Below, piece after piece: positions 13,313 to 25,387 of a stretch of DNA of 64,000 nucleotides (position 1 is its first letter; every line of letters begins with the position of its first letter). The position numbers and the translations under genes were made by a program. The DNA lies in NCBI GenBank assembly GCA_003344405.1, contig NOWV01000071.1, positions 1 through 64,000 of the forward strand, given 5' to 3'. Under the pieces are notes generated by a model that made no database searches, was not told the origin of the DNA, and worked only from the letters and a program-made list of their open reading frames with translations. Source of the stretch: Trichoplax sp. H2 (taxonomy: Eukaryota > Placozoa > Uniplacotomia > Trichoplacea).

Positions 13313-13617
13313 TTGCACAGTGTACAGTGTACAGTATGAACTTTGTACTGTACAGTTTCTGCAGTCAAGTCGTTTGTACTGTAAAAATGTCCGTGGCGTA
13401 CAGTACAGTACTGTAGTATAGTACAGTAATACCGTACGTGCAGTACTATGCACTACTAGAAATCATTAGAGTACAGTACGTACTGTACAGTACACTACTT
13501 TGTTTTGGCAGTTGGTCAACATTGCTTTGGCGGCAAAGTTTTCGAACAAGAGTACTGTACAGTACAGTACAGTGTACTGTACAGTCGTTGTACTGTACTG
13601 TACAGTATGTACTGTAA
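13313..13617. repeat. GTACTGTACAGTAC palindrome block, HAUS2-proximal
   Basis: A second cluster of TGTACAGTAC/GTACTGTACA words, densest at 13313-13350, 13400-13450 and 13550-13612. On the minus strand it is immediately upstream of the HAUS2-like start codon (13274). The two palindrome blocks therefore flank the TMEM147/HAUS2-like convergent pair, one at each promoter side. Short open frames here on both strands are artefacts of the repeat. Confidence 0.85.
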
Positions 13618-15652
13618 GAGTCGTACCAAAAACGCCTTCTTCGTATGTGTGCAAAACAGATATCGCGAGTTAATGCGTTTTACACTATTGTATAGCGTCA
13701 ATATTTTAGACAACATCGAGTTTACACATTGGACGCATTTATCGGCATAACTGATGGGCGATGGCAGGCTTTACCTTCCATGGTTATTACTTAATTCCCA
13801 GGGTTACTCAGTAGTAGGTCAAAATTCGGTCGGATAATTTATAATTAATAAGACGTTACTTAAACCACTTTGATATACTGTATACTGTGGACGCTACCTG
13901 ATCCTGACTTTCATTTCAAGACTTCCATTACAGTGATATTAAAATGGAGATTTTGAGTTGTTAAGTCAGTAAGAAACGGACGTTGTCACAAATGGTATGT
14001 GACAGATATACTCTTTTATTTCGCGGTAGGAAGGGACTTATCTACGAATTTTCTCTTACCAGAAGTCCCCGACATTGGCGAACATTCGATTGCATCAGAT
14101 CAGTAATTCGGTAATCCGCCAAAATGAGTAAAAATACGGAAGAAAGTGAAAGAAATCGATATTGAACACGTTGATCCTGCTACGTATCTATAGTATACCG
14201 TGTTAAAATGACTAGCAAAATGGTTAGCTGTCAATCTGAAACAAATCTTTGGTGTGGTGAAGGATAGTTCTAGGCGTGTTCTCTTTCTTTCCTGTTTATG
14301 TGATTCAAACAACTGGCGTTTACACTAATGCGATGCAATAAAATTTTCATCAGTATTGATGTTTTATCTCGTGAACGGGTTTAACCAATTCGTTTAACTT
14401 TCAATAGACAATTTTCTTTTATTACTGGACAGTACATTATAGTACAATGTACATGTACTAACAATCATTCCTAAGATAGTTACACTCGTATCTTTCGTAA
14501 CCTTAGCGCTAAAATTATAGATAAGTGTTATTATAATTCGAAATAACTACATCACACTACAGTACATATGCTGCTGTCAATGCATTTATGCGAAAAGAGA
14601 GAAAGCATAGGGACTTTTATAACTAACTTTTAAGCTACTTTTCTGAATTATAATGATTTTATATTTTCTGCCGGTAACGAACTACTATACCGTACTTACA
14701 CTGAACTTCTAGTGATTTGTACATTCATTTGATCTCGACAGTTCGCCCTAACTATTACTCGGTTTAGTTTCGTACGACATTGGGGCTATTAATCAATTAA
14801 TTAAATCGTGATCTAATACATAAATGTATCTACTGTACTGTATAGTATATTAATAATAATATAATTGTTCTTACTTTGACTAGGATACAGTATTTCTCTC
14901 AGTTCTGAATCACATCCGGTATCATACATGAACAGAAATTAAATAACTATGAACTCCCTGGTAATTTTCTTACTATTCAGAAATTAATCAACAATATAGC
15001 CGATAACGCCTATAAATAATTAACATCTTTCTATTTTCAATTCACCGCAATATTCACAATTATTATAATACTAGAGAATCGGTAATAATTAATTAATTAA
15101 TTAGTTTCGTATTTGTCAGACAAGTGGTTATCTATCATTTTTATTGCATTACTGTATCGGTAGATAGGAGTTTCTGGAAGTTGCTGCCATTATTTCTTCA
15201 TACTATCTTTAGGAGAAACCGTAACTCTACTAGTCACTCTTAGATAAAATCGAACCCAAACTTTATTGATAACTCAGTCAATTTATAGTAAATCCATATG
15301 AACATTAATTATCATTATATGGATAACATTATGCAACTAAGCAGTTATCTATTTAAAATATTTATAACGTCATAGATAAATAAATATTACAACAATCCTA
15401 GGGAAGTAATCTTATTATGGAAACTATGTTATGACTGCTATGCAAACATTACCTTTATCCTTAACGAAAGAAAATTTCCCTCGATCTATGATTGACATAT
15501 TGATAACGGTGCAGTATTAATTAATATATGCGAAATTAGAATGGAGAAAGTATAAATACTGGTCTATGCTAACAAGTAATAATTTTTAGGAAGGTGATCA
15601 AAAAGTTTATACTTATTCATTATCAAGTGTTGTACTAATTGAGTTTGCAGCA
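13618..15652. other. Intergenic, with one ambiguous open island
   Basis: Mostly AT-rich sequence. At about 14010-14185 a slightly GC-richer island has long open frames on both strands. On the minus strand, 14182 down to about 14060 has a TAG acceptor and a GTAAGA donor; on the plus strand, a 40-codon ATG frame runs from 13993. I could not join either to neighbouring exons. A few isolated GTAC words occur near 14430-14460, 14565 and 14830. The promoter of the gene starting at 15653 must lie at the right end. Confidence 0.4.
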
Positions 15653-16507
15653 ATGGCAAAATGTACTTTACTGATGTGCTTAATCCTTTTAGCTATTCTA
15701 TCAACCGCAAGAATGACAGTAAGTTAAATGGTATCCAAAATATTTAAAGAGTACCGAAAGTATAGCTTAATTCTGTAAAACTGATGCACAGTATCTTTAT
15801 AAAATTTAATTTATTAGGTAATTAAGAAAAAACCCAAAACATGCGCTGAAGTTAGAAATATATTTCGAGTCTCGTACAATGGATATTTTACACTCTATGA
15901 TTCTGTAAATAAGCCCTATCTTGTATTTTGCGATTTCCTATCTGATCCTGGATTCGCATGGACACTTATAGAATCGTTATCAACAACTAATGCACGAGCC
16001 ACTACTCGCACATACGACAAGGGCTTTTATTATGATGTTGCCTCCAACGAGTGCACACCTAATTGGTCATGCTATCGACTTTCTAAAGCCAGAATGCTTT
16101 CATTAAAGAATGCACCATTATCGACACATTATCGTGCTACGTGTAACTTTGATAGCCAAGGCGTGAAAGGACTTCAAAGTCGTCGTGATTACTTAAAGGG
16201 AACATTTTGTGCAAATAAACTATTTTTCGCTCCAAAAGCGCATGCAACTTGTGTTATAGTCGACTATATCAACGTTCGTGGACATTATTGCAGAAAATGT
16301 AGTCTTCCATTCTGGACCGATCCACACCTTCATTTACATATAGATGTTTCGCATTCAAGTAGAATGTGTGGAAGATTTACTGTCAGTAATCCTGTATCAA
16401 GTGAAGACGTTTTCGGCCATTATTATGGAATTAATAAATTGTTTTCTTGCACTGCAACAGCTACCACAACAACGAACTGGTGGATTGGTGGCCCATATCG
16501 TCATTAA
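15653..16507 (+). CDS. Secreted fibrinogen-like domain protein
   Basis: Two exons: 15653-15718 encodes a signal peptide (MAKCTLLMCLILLAILSTAR) and 15818-16507 the rest, 251 aa in all. After a short basic stretch, the sequence CAEVRNIFRVSYNGYFTLYD, then PYLVFCDF and FAWTLIE, matches the start of a fibrinogen-related (FReD) domain (C-x-E-x-SGxYTL, VYCDM, GWTVI). The remainder is Cys- and aromatic-rich (NWSCYRLSKARMLSL, HYRATCNF, FSCTAT) and ends WWIGGPYRH, also plausible for a divergent FReD. A 99-nt intron follows the signal peptide. Probably an extracellular recognition or matrix protein; ligand unknown. The family assignment is moderate, the gene model good. Confidence 0.75.
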
Positions 16508-19500
16508 GTAGACATCATTGAATTATAGTGGCGTACAGTGCTTAAACCAACGTCTTACGCTAACTGAATGTATTTTAAGAACTACTGGATCCTCTTTATT
16601 ATCGATATCTTTCCTCCAAGCTTTCCAAAATACCTCCTAGCACGTACTTATATAGCAAACTCAAGCTACGAGGGGTACTGATAGTTTAAATGCAATGTCT
16701 TGATTTTAGATAACTGATTATGATAACTTGTATGGTGTCAAATCTTACTTTATTAGTATCTAACTTCATAATTGTAGTGTATTTGGATTGTATTGTAAGT
16801 GTAATCTACTCTTAAATATAGTTATCACATTGTACCTAACTACTATCTATAATAAAGTATCCTCTTTTCTTAAGCTCCTTGTGCAATTCTCTGCGTGGCA
16901 ACTAAAACTACATTATCTGACTCTTCGAACCCTCCATCACAATTTCTGAAGACCACTTTTAGTTAGTTAGTCAGTTAGTTAGTCAACTAAATTGTCAATT
17001 GCTATTGAATTGTCAAGACTTTAATCTTGGTTGTCCAGATTTCTTCAGTAATAAATAGTAGTAAATCTCTGACTACCTCGTCTACACTATCTGTGGCGCT
17101 ATAATTATACTATAGTATTCGGTCGTTGGAACTGAATTATTTGGTCATATAGCTAATCTCGCCTCAGTCAGTCAAGAGGCGTTCTTCGTAAGCATTGGCA
17201 TGAGTAGACTACTTTATCACTAGTGGTGTGTGACAGTATCATACTTCGTAAATCATAAGTATGAACTCCAGTAGAATTTTTTGGACTGTTTAACTTTCCA
17301 AAACTGAAACTTTACTTTAATTCAACGCCTAAAATAGCATAAAACCTAGAGTTACTCTAGACGAAGAGTTTCTTTTTTCTGCGTAGTATCGTGATGAAAG
17401 TTGCTATTTTGATTTTAATCTTGAATTCAATCAGTCACCAATTCCATATGTTAAGTAGGAATACTTTATAATTTCGTAATATACGCGTATTGTAATATAC
17501 AAGTAAAGGCATTACTAATTAATCCATCAAATTTCGTTAGTTATCTTAGTAAATGTCATCGGACTGCTTCCATTTTACAACGAGTGTTACGAAGTAAACA
17601 TGCATATCTACAGTACTTAATGCTATGCAAGATACTGTAATAGACTAGCTTAACTTTAGCATTGAAATTACTTAAATACTGCGTTTACGGTGTATCTTCC
17701 ATGACGTACAGAAAGGCTATCACCAACTAGTTCATTTTTACTTACAAGTCCATGTTTATTTACAAAAGCTTTCGGCGTTCAATATAATTTACATAGGCAT
17801 CATCAGGTTAGACAGAAAATGCGTGTTAATTTACTGCGAAGCTTTTTGTTAAGCTAGCATAGTTTTAGTATAATAACGCTTTTTTTGGAAAAATGACTTA
17901 ATTCCCAGTCCAGCGTCATATCGAAGTCAATAATTAACCTTAACCTTTAGAATATTGAAGTAATGAGAAGCAAACAATAAGAAAGAATTCTTTTTTTTAA
18001 TGAAATTACGAAAGCATAAAAGGTTTCATAAACTTGTAAAAGTTTTACGAAAAATAAAGAAGATGACTCTCATTCTTTAGCTGTAAATACGGTAGTCATT
18101 GGCAGTTGGCCTATGTAAATTTATAAGATGAATACAGTATGCGAAATAGCAATAATGCAGGGATGCATTTTCGAATCAATGGATTTTGTAGTAATTAATA
18201 TGTATGATTTTATGTACACCAAAATCAGTTGGTAGTCACACGTTATTATTCCTGATTTTCGCGAGATAAAATGTTCAGAATTATAATATATCAAATTTAA
18301 AAAGCCAGAAAATGATGAGTTTTATATTATTATTCGCACATTTGGCAATGCAAGCTCGATAAAATATTAGATTGGTAATTAATTAATCCTACAACAACGC
18401 GAATTATATTCAGCTTATTGGGCTACGAGTATGTAGACTTCTGAATAATAAAATAAGTCGGTCCAAAACTTTATAAAAGATAATTTTTCCGTATAAATCA
18501 ATTTCAATTGTTTTCAGATTTTTTCACGCAGTTAAAATTGATCTATTCATTCGATTAGAAGCTCTGTGTGAAGTTTAATTAATATGTCAAATAATTAAAT
18601 CATAATGGTATAAAGAGATATTTTGCATCTCTCTATCGGATAGGCCGCTATGATCTTAAGATATTTACATGCTAATGAATTTAAGATCACTGAAATAGAG
18701 CTAATTTAGACTTTCTTAAAATGCAATTATTATCTTATTAGCATTGCATTAAGTTTTATCTTGGTGGGGCATCACATTGGCTACGTGCGCCATACAAAAA
18801 TTTGTGATTTATTCTTAGATTGGTGAGTTATATAAGAAATAAAGATTAGCAGATCTGTTAACATTAGCAATTGTTGATCTTAGGATGAAACAAGTTAGTA
18901 TTATCATGCCAAAGTAAACATATAAGATTTAGATTGCCAATATTCTAATTATTTTAGTTATAGCTTCAGTAGGATGCCTATCATATAGATTATAAATGTC
19001 TGTATCACTCTGCCGCTAATAGAAAAAGAAAAATTCTTCTATGTCATAGCTAAGAAATTTAATCGGTTTATTACTGAATAGGCCTAGCAGGGTATGTATT
19101 GGCTTGCAGAAGACAAATAATATTGTCTAAGGTGTTAAAAAATGATCTTTCTAAGCAACTGGTTGCTGCATTGGAAACTACGGTGTCATTATATAATGAG
19201 TTATGCAGCTAAAGTCTTTATCAATAGTTAATTATTTGCCTATAAACTTAATAATTGTTAGGCTCTTTTTATAAATGTCTGAACCGAGAAGAGTGGCAAA
19301 CAAAGATTGCAATTCCCAATGTAATACCAGTTGATACTTGCATATACAGGCTCTTTTGCGAAATAGGCGTTTCATTTCACAGCTAATGTGTCTCCTTTAT
19401 TAAAAATTGTTACTCTATTATCACCAGAAATATCAGTAATGCTGTAAATATGCAATCATTACAGAGGTGACTTTACCTGTTTAGTGCACACTTATTTGAG

Positions 19501-19581
19501 AACTTTATTTTATTCAATATCAATGAAATCTCATGCTGTTTTTTTCCTAATCCATTAGTCCATTAGAAACGCCAGCAACAG
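16508..19581. other. Intergenic DNA with one dispersed repeat
   Basis: Apart from the repeat copy at 16946-17236 and a short GTTAG/TCAG microsatellite near 16961-16984, I see no gene. The right half is strongly AT-rich with no open frame of interest on either strand. Confidence 0.5.
16946..17236 (+). repeat. Dispersed repeat, copy A (about 290 bp)
   Basis: This segment matches the reverse complement of 52966-53263 at roughly 75-80% identity by eye. Shared landmarks are TTGTCAATTGCTATTGAAT, TCTTGGTTGTC, TCAGTAATAAATAGTAG, CTCGTCTA, GTCGTTGGAACTGA and a GTGTGTGA end. There is no coding frame and I see no clear terminal inverted repeats. It may be a non-autonomous mobile element or other family repeat; only two copies are in this window. 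Confidence 0.8.
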
Positions 19582-19588
19582 TATAAAA
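19582..19588 (+). promoter_or_regulatory. TATA box of the first secreted-precursor gene
   Basis: TATAAAAGG lies about 450 bp upstream of the ATG at 20032. The paralogous gene at 30139 has the same TATAAAAGG at 28930, also far upstream. Both probably have a 5' UTR exon and a UTR intron; here the UTR exon would start near 19610, with a possible donor near 19657. Confidence 0.55.
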
Positions 19589-20031
19589 GGTTGGAAAAGG
19601 ATCCTTTATCGACAGACATTTTTTTCCTGCTACGTCTCGGAAGCAAATTTAAAGTGAGGTTTGTTACTAAATGTAAGGTACCAAATTGAAATGATCTTTT
19701 TTATTTTAAATTAGTTTATTACAGACTGCAATATAGTCATCAACATATAGCTATAATTGTTTATTTAAGTTTCATAGTCAGAGATTCTAATGTTTCTCTG
19801 CGTGAAGAATGGATAGCACTCGTGACTTACACATATGTCTGTTAGTAAGACTGAACCTTAGAAATTCAACCTCAAGTTTACAAAACATAATAATAATTCT
19901 CATCGATTGCAAACGGCATTGACTGGCCTATGAATATTATAGTAGAACTACCGTAATTATCATTCTTCCATTAAATCCGTCTTTCCAAAGTAAAAGAATC
20001 ATTCTATACTTTATTAAACCATCTAGAGAGC

Positions 20032-20795
20032 ATGAACATTAAATTGATTATCCTTGCTACCTGCCTATTCGCCCTTGTCTGTAATGCAGACACAGATGCA
20101 GAGCGCGAACCAGATTACGATGTCAAGGATGTCGATGATCGTGATGAAGAAGAAGCAGAAGAAGGATCAGAAACGGATCTGGAGGAAATGAAAAATAACA
20201 TTAACATCAACAATAACAACAATAATAACAATAATAACAATAATAATAATAACAACAATAACAACAACAATAACAGCAACAATAACGTAAGTGCTTAGGA
20301 TATATAGCGCAAGTAAGAGTTGAGAGCCAGTTGCATTAAACTATATATGTCAAGTGATGGAACTTAGTTGATAGGATAATTTTGCCGTGAACTAATTAAT
20401 TTGTTACCATAGCCAACCTCTACCGTAAAATCTTATCCTTCGACAGCAATTTTTAGTTTCAATAGGAAACATACTGAAACTTGAGCAAATTTTGTACCGC
20501 TCTTAATAATTTACTTACTATACAGGAAATTAGAATTGATTCCTTAGGCGTTTGATGATACTTTTTTTCTACTGGCACGAGGTTCTAATTGGTGTGAAGT
20601 TTGTCTAGGTCTGTATTTATCATTGGAAAGTGATAGCTCTGATAAACAGGATTAAAATATTTACTAATTTTCAAATAGTGGAGTAGACGCCGCCGTAGTT
20701 GGAGACGTCGATGCAATTGGGCTAGACGCCGTCGCAGTTGGAGACGTCGACGCAATTGGGCTAGACGCCATCGCGTGAGGAATTGCCGCTGTTGA
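20032..20795 (+). CDS. Secreted precursor: acidic pro-region, poly-Asn, Trp/Arg-rich C-terminus
   Basis: Exon 1 (20032-20286, phase 0, donor GTAAGT) encodes a signal peptide (MNIKLIILATCLFALVCNA), a very acidic segment (EREPDYD, DEEEAEEGSETDLEE) and a run of Asn. Exon 2 starts after AAATAG at 20679 and in phase 0 reads WSRRRR, then a 13-residue repeat (39 bp, at 20701 and 20740) rich in Arg and Trp, ending RNCRC-stop at 20795. A GTGAGG at 20775 could instead act as a donor to further exons. An acidic pro-piece followed by a cationic Trp/Arg peptide is the layout of many processed peptide precursors, including host-defence peptides; that role is inference. The paralogue starts at 30139. An alternative frame through exon 2 is open but does not fit the exon 1 phase. 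Confidence 0.65.
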
Positions 20796-23267
20796 GGCAG
20801 CTAACTTTCTGTGAAATTTCCTTTCAATGACATGGCTGTTAACATCTTATAGTTGATAACCTTAGTAAATCATTGATTATGCGATCTAAAGATAACTCAT
20901 AGACATGGTAATCTGAAAGTGCACGTTGGTCGTAGATTAGTTGCTTACTCAGTATAGTTCTGTTTGTTGCATGTTCGAATTAGATGGTAATAAACTATGT
21001 TTGCGTAAGATTAAAGAAATATTACTCTTAACTTAAGTCCATGTCATGTGAAAACAATAAAATAAATAAATCACCATAATTGTTCCGCAAATTAATGAAT
21101 TTTATAAAATCATGAACGTAAAGCTCATGATGGCCGCTTAATGTGAAAATTGACGCTTGCTTTTCAACTGTAGTGAAATATGGGTATAATTATGCGATGA
21201 TAGAAAATTGACTATGATATCGTATATTATTTGGATACAAATTCACTGATTAACACCATAATTTTAAATCGATCGATAACAAATTCAGAGCCTCGCATAA
21301 AATACTAATACAGCATGTAATTACCTTGCTAAATTTAATTTTAATTCTTAACTAAGTAATCTTAATAGTCAATGATTAATCGATGTGGTAATATTTCCGA
21401 TTTATTGTCAAGGTTAAATCAGGCAGTATTATAGTGTATAGTATAAGTAAATTTAGTAGTATTAGAAGCCGATAATAAATGTATCGGTGTCAGTGATTAT
21501 AATTCATGGTTTCGCTGAAACCTGCCGATATTACAATATTATTAAAAGCTGACAATTGACAATTAATTGATAAATCCTCTCTTATAGTCTGGGGGATTCT
21601 GATTTTCTGACATTAAAATTTAGGATAACGAATGATGTTGGGCGTTATTTCTGGTTTTCTTGTTAAGCATTATTCATATTTCTGAAGTTGAATTACTCCA
21701 GTATTTCTAAACCCAACACGTTAAAATGGCTTCATTTTAATAATTGAGTTACAGGCATAACGCTGGCTATGCTTCACTTATTTATCGACCATGAATATAA
21801 CAATAGGGTAAAGTAAATTTTAAGCAGCCAAAAGCAAAATCTGAAAGCATAATTATATACTGAGTAATTTAGTCAAAATGGCTAATAGCTGTTAACAGTT
21901 AAAATACTTCATAGCTAGGCGTTAATTGAATATAGGCTAAAAATCTCGACAGATATTCTAATGGAGCGATGATATTACAATATGAGAATAAAGTCTGAAA
22001 TTAAGTACTCACGAGTAAGCTCATTTAATATCGTAAAACTGACTTGAAAAAACTAGAGTATGGTCTCCTCCATGTTTCTATCCTCTCATAAAGGGCAGCT
22101 GATAGTTCATTACTAGAATTTTTTGCCTCTAGCTGTTAAGAATTTAGATTTACAAAGGTACTTTAAAGTGTTACGAGGTAGTTAAACACAAAGTACTCGC
22201 TGTCGACTCTTTCAATAGACCTAAACTGTAACTCAAATACTAATAACTTCGGCAGGCTAAACTATGAATCCTAACTTTATTAAAATGCCAGCTAATATAT
22301 AGCGTAGTTACATAATCAATTTTTTATTAAAACTGAGGTATCATGAATAAAGTATGCAATTATTTTTATATAACAAAACATGCAAAACGTGGTTAATAAG
22401 CCTTCTTAGCATATTTCTTGAAAATTTATCTCAGGATGACTGAAATACAGCTATTCTATATTGGTTCCTTTGTAATACTACTGCTAATAGACTTTTAATT
22501 ATAAATATCATACGGTGGTAATTTTGCGCTACTAGTTTTGGTTAAAACAGGTTATGGAATAGATTCCTATTCTATTACAAATTATCGCCGGTTAAAAAAA
22601 TTTAATGAATATTACATTCTAAGTGTTGCTTTGCCGTTACGAAAAGTAGATACTCATACATTTATCTACCATAACGACATCAATGCTTATGGCATATTAA
22701 GAGATTGACACTTATATTAATTATAGAAAGCTTAAAAGTAAACGACTATGTCTTTGTTATATAGGTTAAGAGAACTGCCATAAATAATTTACATAGATAG
22801 CGATCAAAGGTTCACATTTTTTTCCATATATACTAATAGCTTGTCGAATTATTAGCCATCTGTAAGTTTAGCTATGTAAAATAGTAACCATTGTTTGGTA
22901 AGAAATCATTATTTGCAACGTTAACAAGCTTACAGTATAATTTCATTCGCCGTTCGTTAATTTGGCTATTAAGTCTTTATATTTAAGCTGTACTATTTCA
23001 AAACTGAAATTGCAATTGAAGTACTAATTATACGCTAATACTCGTTATTTTTATTCATAAGGATTTCTTTTGCTTATAACGATATTCTTCTTGATCAGAC
23101 GTGCAAACAATGAAAAAGGAAAAAATTTACTGTGCTAATTAATCGCTACTTTAATTCTTCCCTGAATGGACTAGTTTGGCTGAATTTGTTGACTTAATCA
23201 ACCATAACTGTCCTGTTCTTAGTTTAATTTAAATTTATTATCTCGCAAAGGATAACTTGTTAAATCA
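20796..23267. other. Intergenic, no feature recognised
   Basis: Very AT-rich. I searched both strands for exons with acceptor/donor pairs and for the AG-NNN-GTRAGT pattern seen at 32-35 kb; none stood out. Confidence 0.5.
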
Positions 23268-24251
23268 TTAAACGTTAAAAAGTATTCGAGTTCGAACAAA
23301 AGGCACCACCTTGTCTCTGTTGTAGTAAGTACAGACTGGCAACGGTAAATTTTTACGTAATTCTGAATTCGTAGCAACGAAAATTATGGGATTAATAGCG
23401 ATATTGCAATAAGTTAATATGAGAGCAATTTGAGCCAAACTTTTATTTACAGTGTGATCGCTTTCATTACACCAATAACGAATAACACCATTGAGTAATA
23501 AAACATTAAATGGCAACCAACATAAGACATTAGTTCCAACAATTAATGAGATGGTTCTTAATGGTATTAGTATACTTTGATAGCGGTTTCTATCTTTGAA
23601 AGCTTTATTGTAAGCAATAACGAATTGGATTAAGTTACAAGATATGATTACCGCTACAGTTATGCTAACACTGATAGCATAAGCAGTATTAATAGCATCG
23701 TTTCTACTATTTACGTGAAATGGTAGCCAACATGTTGTTAAATGATAATATCGTCCGAAGCCACGATTTTCTAGAGATAGTAGTGGCATTATTGCCAATA
23801 TTAATGGCCCGATGTAACAAGTCACAACGCCTAAAGCATAATTTCTAGCGGAAGTTTGTCTAATGTAGGTGAAAGGAGCTACCACTGCATGACATCGTTC
23901 TACACTTATCGCTACAGATAACATAAATGATGCGCCATTAAATATGCTGATTAAAAAGCCTTGCAATTGACAAAGTGAATTATGATTACCGATACAAACC
24001 ATGGCAATTAAGAATGGTATTACAAATAAACTGGTTAAGAAGTCATTTATTGCAATAGCTGATAAAAGGACGTTGCTGTAAGTCCTTAATGAGGGTGTAA
24101 GATAAATGGTCCATAAATTGAAAAAATTGCCAAGCAATGCTGTAATCATAATAATGGACAAAAACATGATTTCAGCAGTCGGAGATAAACCAGTGAAAAT
24201 GTCCATAGTTTCATTTACTAATAAAGAATGAGACGAATTTGGATTGGACAT
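23268..24251 (-). CDS. Rhodopsin-class (class A) G protein-coupled receptor
   Basis: A single-exon 327-aa receptor with seven hydrophobic segments. Class A landmarks are present in order: GNFFNLW (TM1 N), AIND (TM2 Asp), LCQLQG (Cys at the top of TM3), SVERCHAVV (E-R-C in place of D-R-Y), TTCWLPF (extracellular loop 2 Cys, pairing with TM3), NVLCWLPF (TM6 CWxP) and NPIIF (TM7 NPxxY variant). A short extracellular N-terminus has Asn-x-Ser/Thr sites. The C-tail is short and basic. The ligand cannot be told from sequence; peptide or amine receptors are both possible. The lack of introns is common among invertebrate GPCRs. Confidence 0.92.
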   Translation of the reverse strand: MSNPNSSHSLLVNETMDIFTGLSPTAEIMFLSIIMITALLGNFFNLWTIYLTPSLRTYSNVLLSAIAINDFLTSLFVIPFLIAMVCIGNHNSLCQLQGFLISIFNGASFMLSVAISVERCHAVVAPFTYIRQTSARNYALGVVTCYIGPLILAIMPLLSLENRGFGRYYHLTTCWLPFHVNSRNDAINTAYAISVSITVAVIISCNLIQFVIAYNKAFKDRNRYQSILIPLRTISLIVGTNVLCWLPFNVLLLNGVIRYWCNESDHTVNKSLAQIALILTYCNIAINPIIFVATNSELRKNLPLPVCTYYNRDKVVPFVRTRILFNV

Positions 24252-25228
24252 TGCAGGTCGTTGGAAATTGTAATAATTTCAGCTATTTATATGTTAGATA
24301 TAACCAAATTCAAATTAAAGTACTGATATTGTGTCGAAATTATGATAAATTATGATGACTTTCTAAACTACGATTTATGTGCTATTGCATACAAATTTTA
24401 TATTTTCAAAGCTGGATGCTTACTTGTGAAAGAGCTATGCCATAAAATTTTGTATTAAATTGTTAACCATTGGAAAGAGAAAATTGCCTATGACTTTGCT
24501 ATGCATGGATCAATATTTTACTAATTCACTAGGAATGCTAAAATGAGGAAAGGAATTATTTGTTATCAGTCATTTAAATTTAAATTTGGATGTTATTGTG
24601 TTGAATCGCAAGCTAATCTATTCCGTTCAAAAATAATGATATCAGTCCTCTTTTGAGTTTCTCTTAATTTATTTGCTGACATTTTATCGTCAATATCATA
24701 TCTTTCATAATTGAAAACTTTATGGATATCAAGTTATTGTGTTCATGACAACACCTCCATCAGTTTCCTACATTTAGGTCTGTCAACTTATCGTATCCGC
24801 TCATAATCTTACTGTTTGTTTTATAAGAATAGCGATATTCGACTTCATTTACAATTCTTTTCAAATTCTAACATAAAAAGTTTTTATTATCGATATTGAG
24901 TGCACCAAAATAACTCGTTCTTCTCGTAAATTGTCAAAAAATTTTGCCTTTATTTAAGCAGGATACAGCTGATATATGTACATTAGTACAGTACATGATA
25001 AAATTAAATTATCTTACCTAATAATAAATCGATCAGTGCAGAATTCAACTTAAGTAATTTAGGCGGTTTATAAATACTTGCAATAATTTTGTGAAAGCTA
25101 TGGCAAGAATTAAGTATCAATCATATGCAAGTGCATTCCGATATTTTTAGTATATGCGAATGTATGTAATTTAACGCGCATTGATATGGAGATACTGCTT
25201 CAATGCTTATTTCGATTACCATACTTAC
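24252..25228. other. Intergenic, no feature recognised
   Basis: AT-rich sequence upstream of the GPCR on its strand. A short GTACATTAGTACAGTACATG cluster lies near 24977-24997. No exon was identified. Confidence 0.45.
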
Positions 25229-25387
25229 AAAATTATTATTGCAGGAGAATCTTATGACCGTAGAATTAAATATAATAACTTTAGCTATGTCATGTTGAAA
25301 GTAAGCTACTTGATTGAGGAATGACAATGAGAAAAATCCAGCTATTAATATAATGAAACCTATAACTTTAAATTTAGATTTGGGCAT
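25229..25387 (-). CDS. Possible first exon of an unidentified membrane protein
   Basis: An ATG at 25387 opens a 53-codon exon that ends at a consensus donor (TTT|GTAAGT) in phase 0. It encodes MPKSKFKVIGFIILIAGFFS, then a short lumenal-like stretch with an NST glycosylation site and one Cys. This is a basic N-terminus plus one membrane segment, as in type II Golgi enzymes or an uncleaved signal. I could not find the next exon in the AT-rich DNA below it, so the gene is incomplete or spurious. Confidence 0.3.

Noticed and set aside
20679-20774. Alternative frame of the Trp/Arg exon reading GVDAAVVGDVDAIGLDA-type repeats
   Set aside because: Open and repetitive, but exon 1 ends in phase 0, which selects the Trp/Arg frame. 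The repeat explains why two frames stay open.
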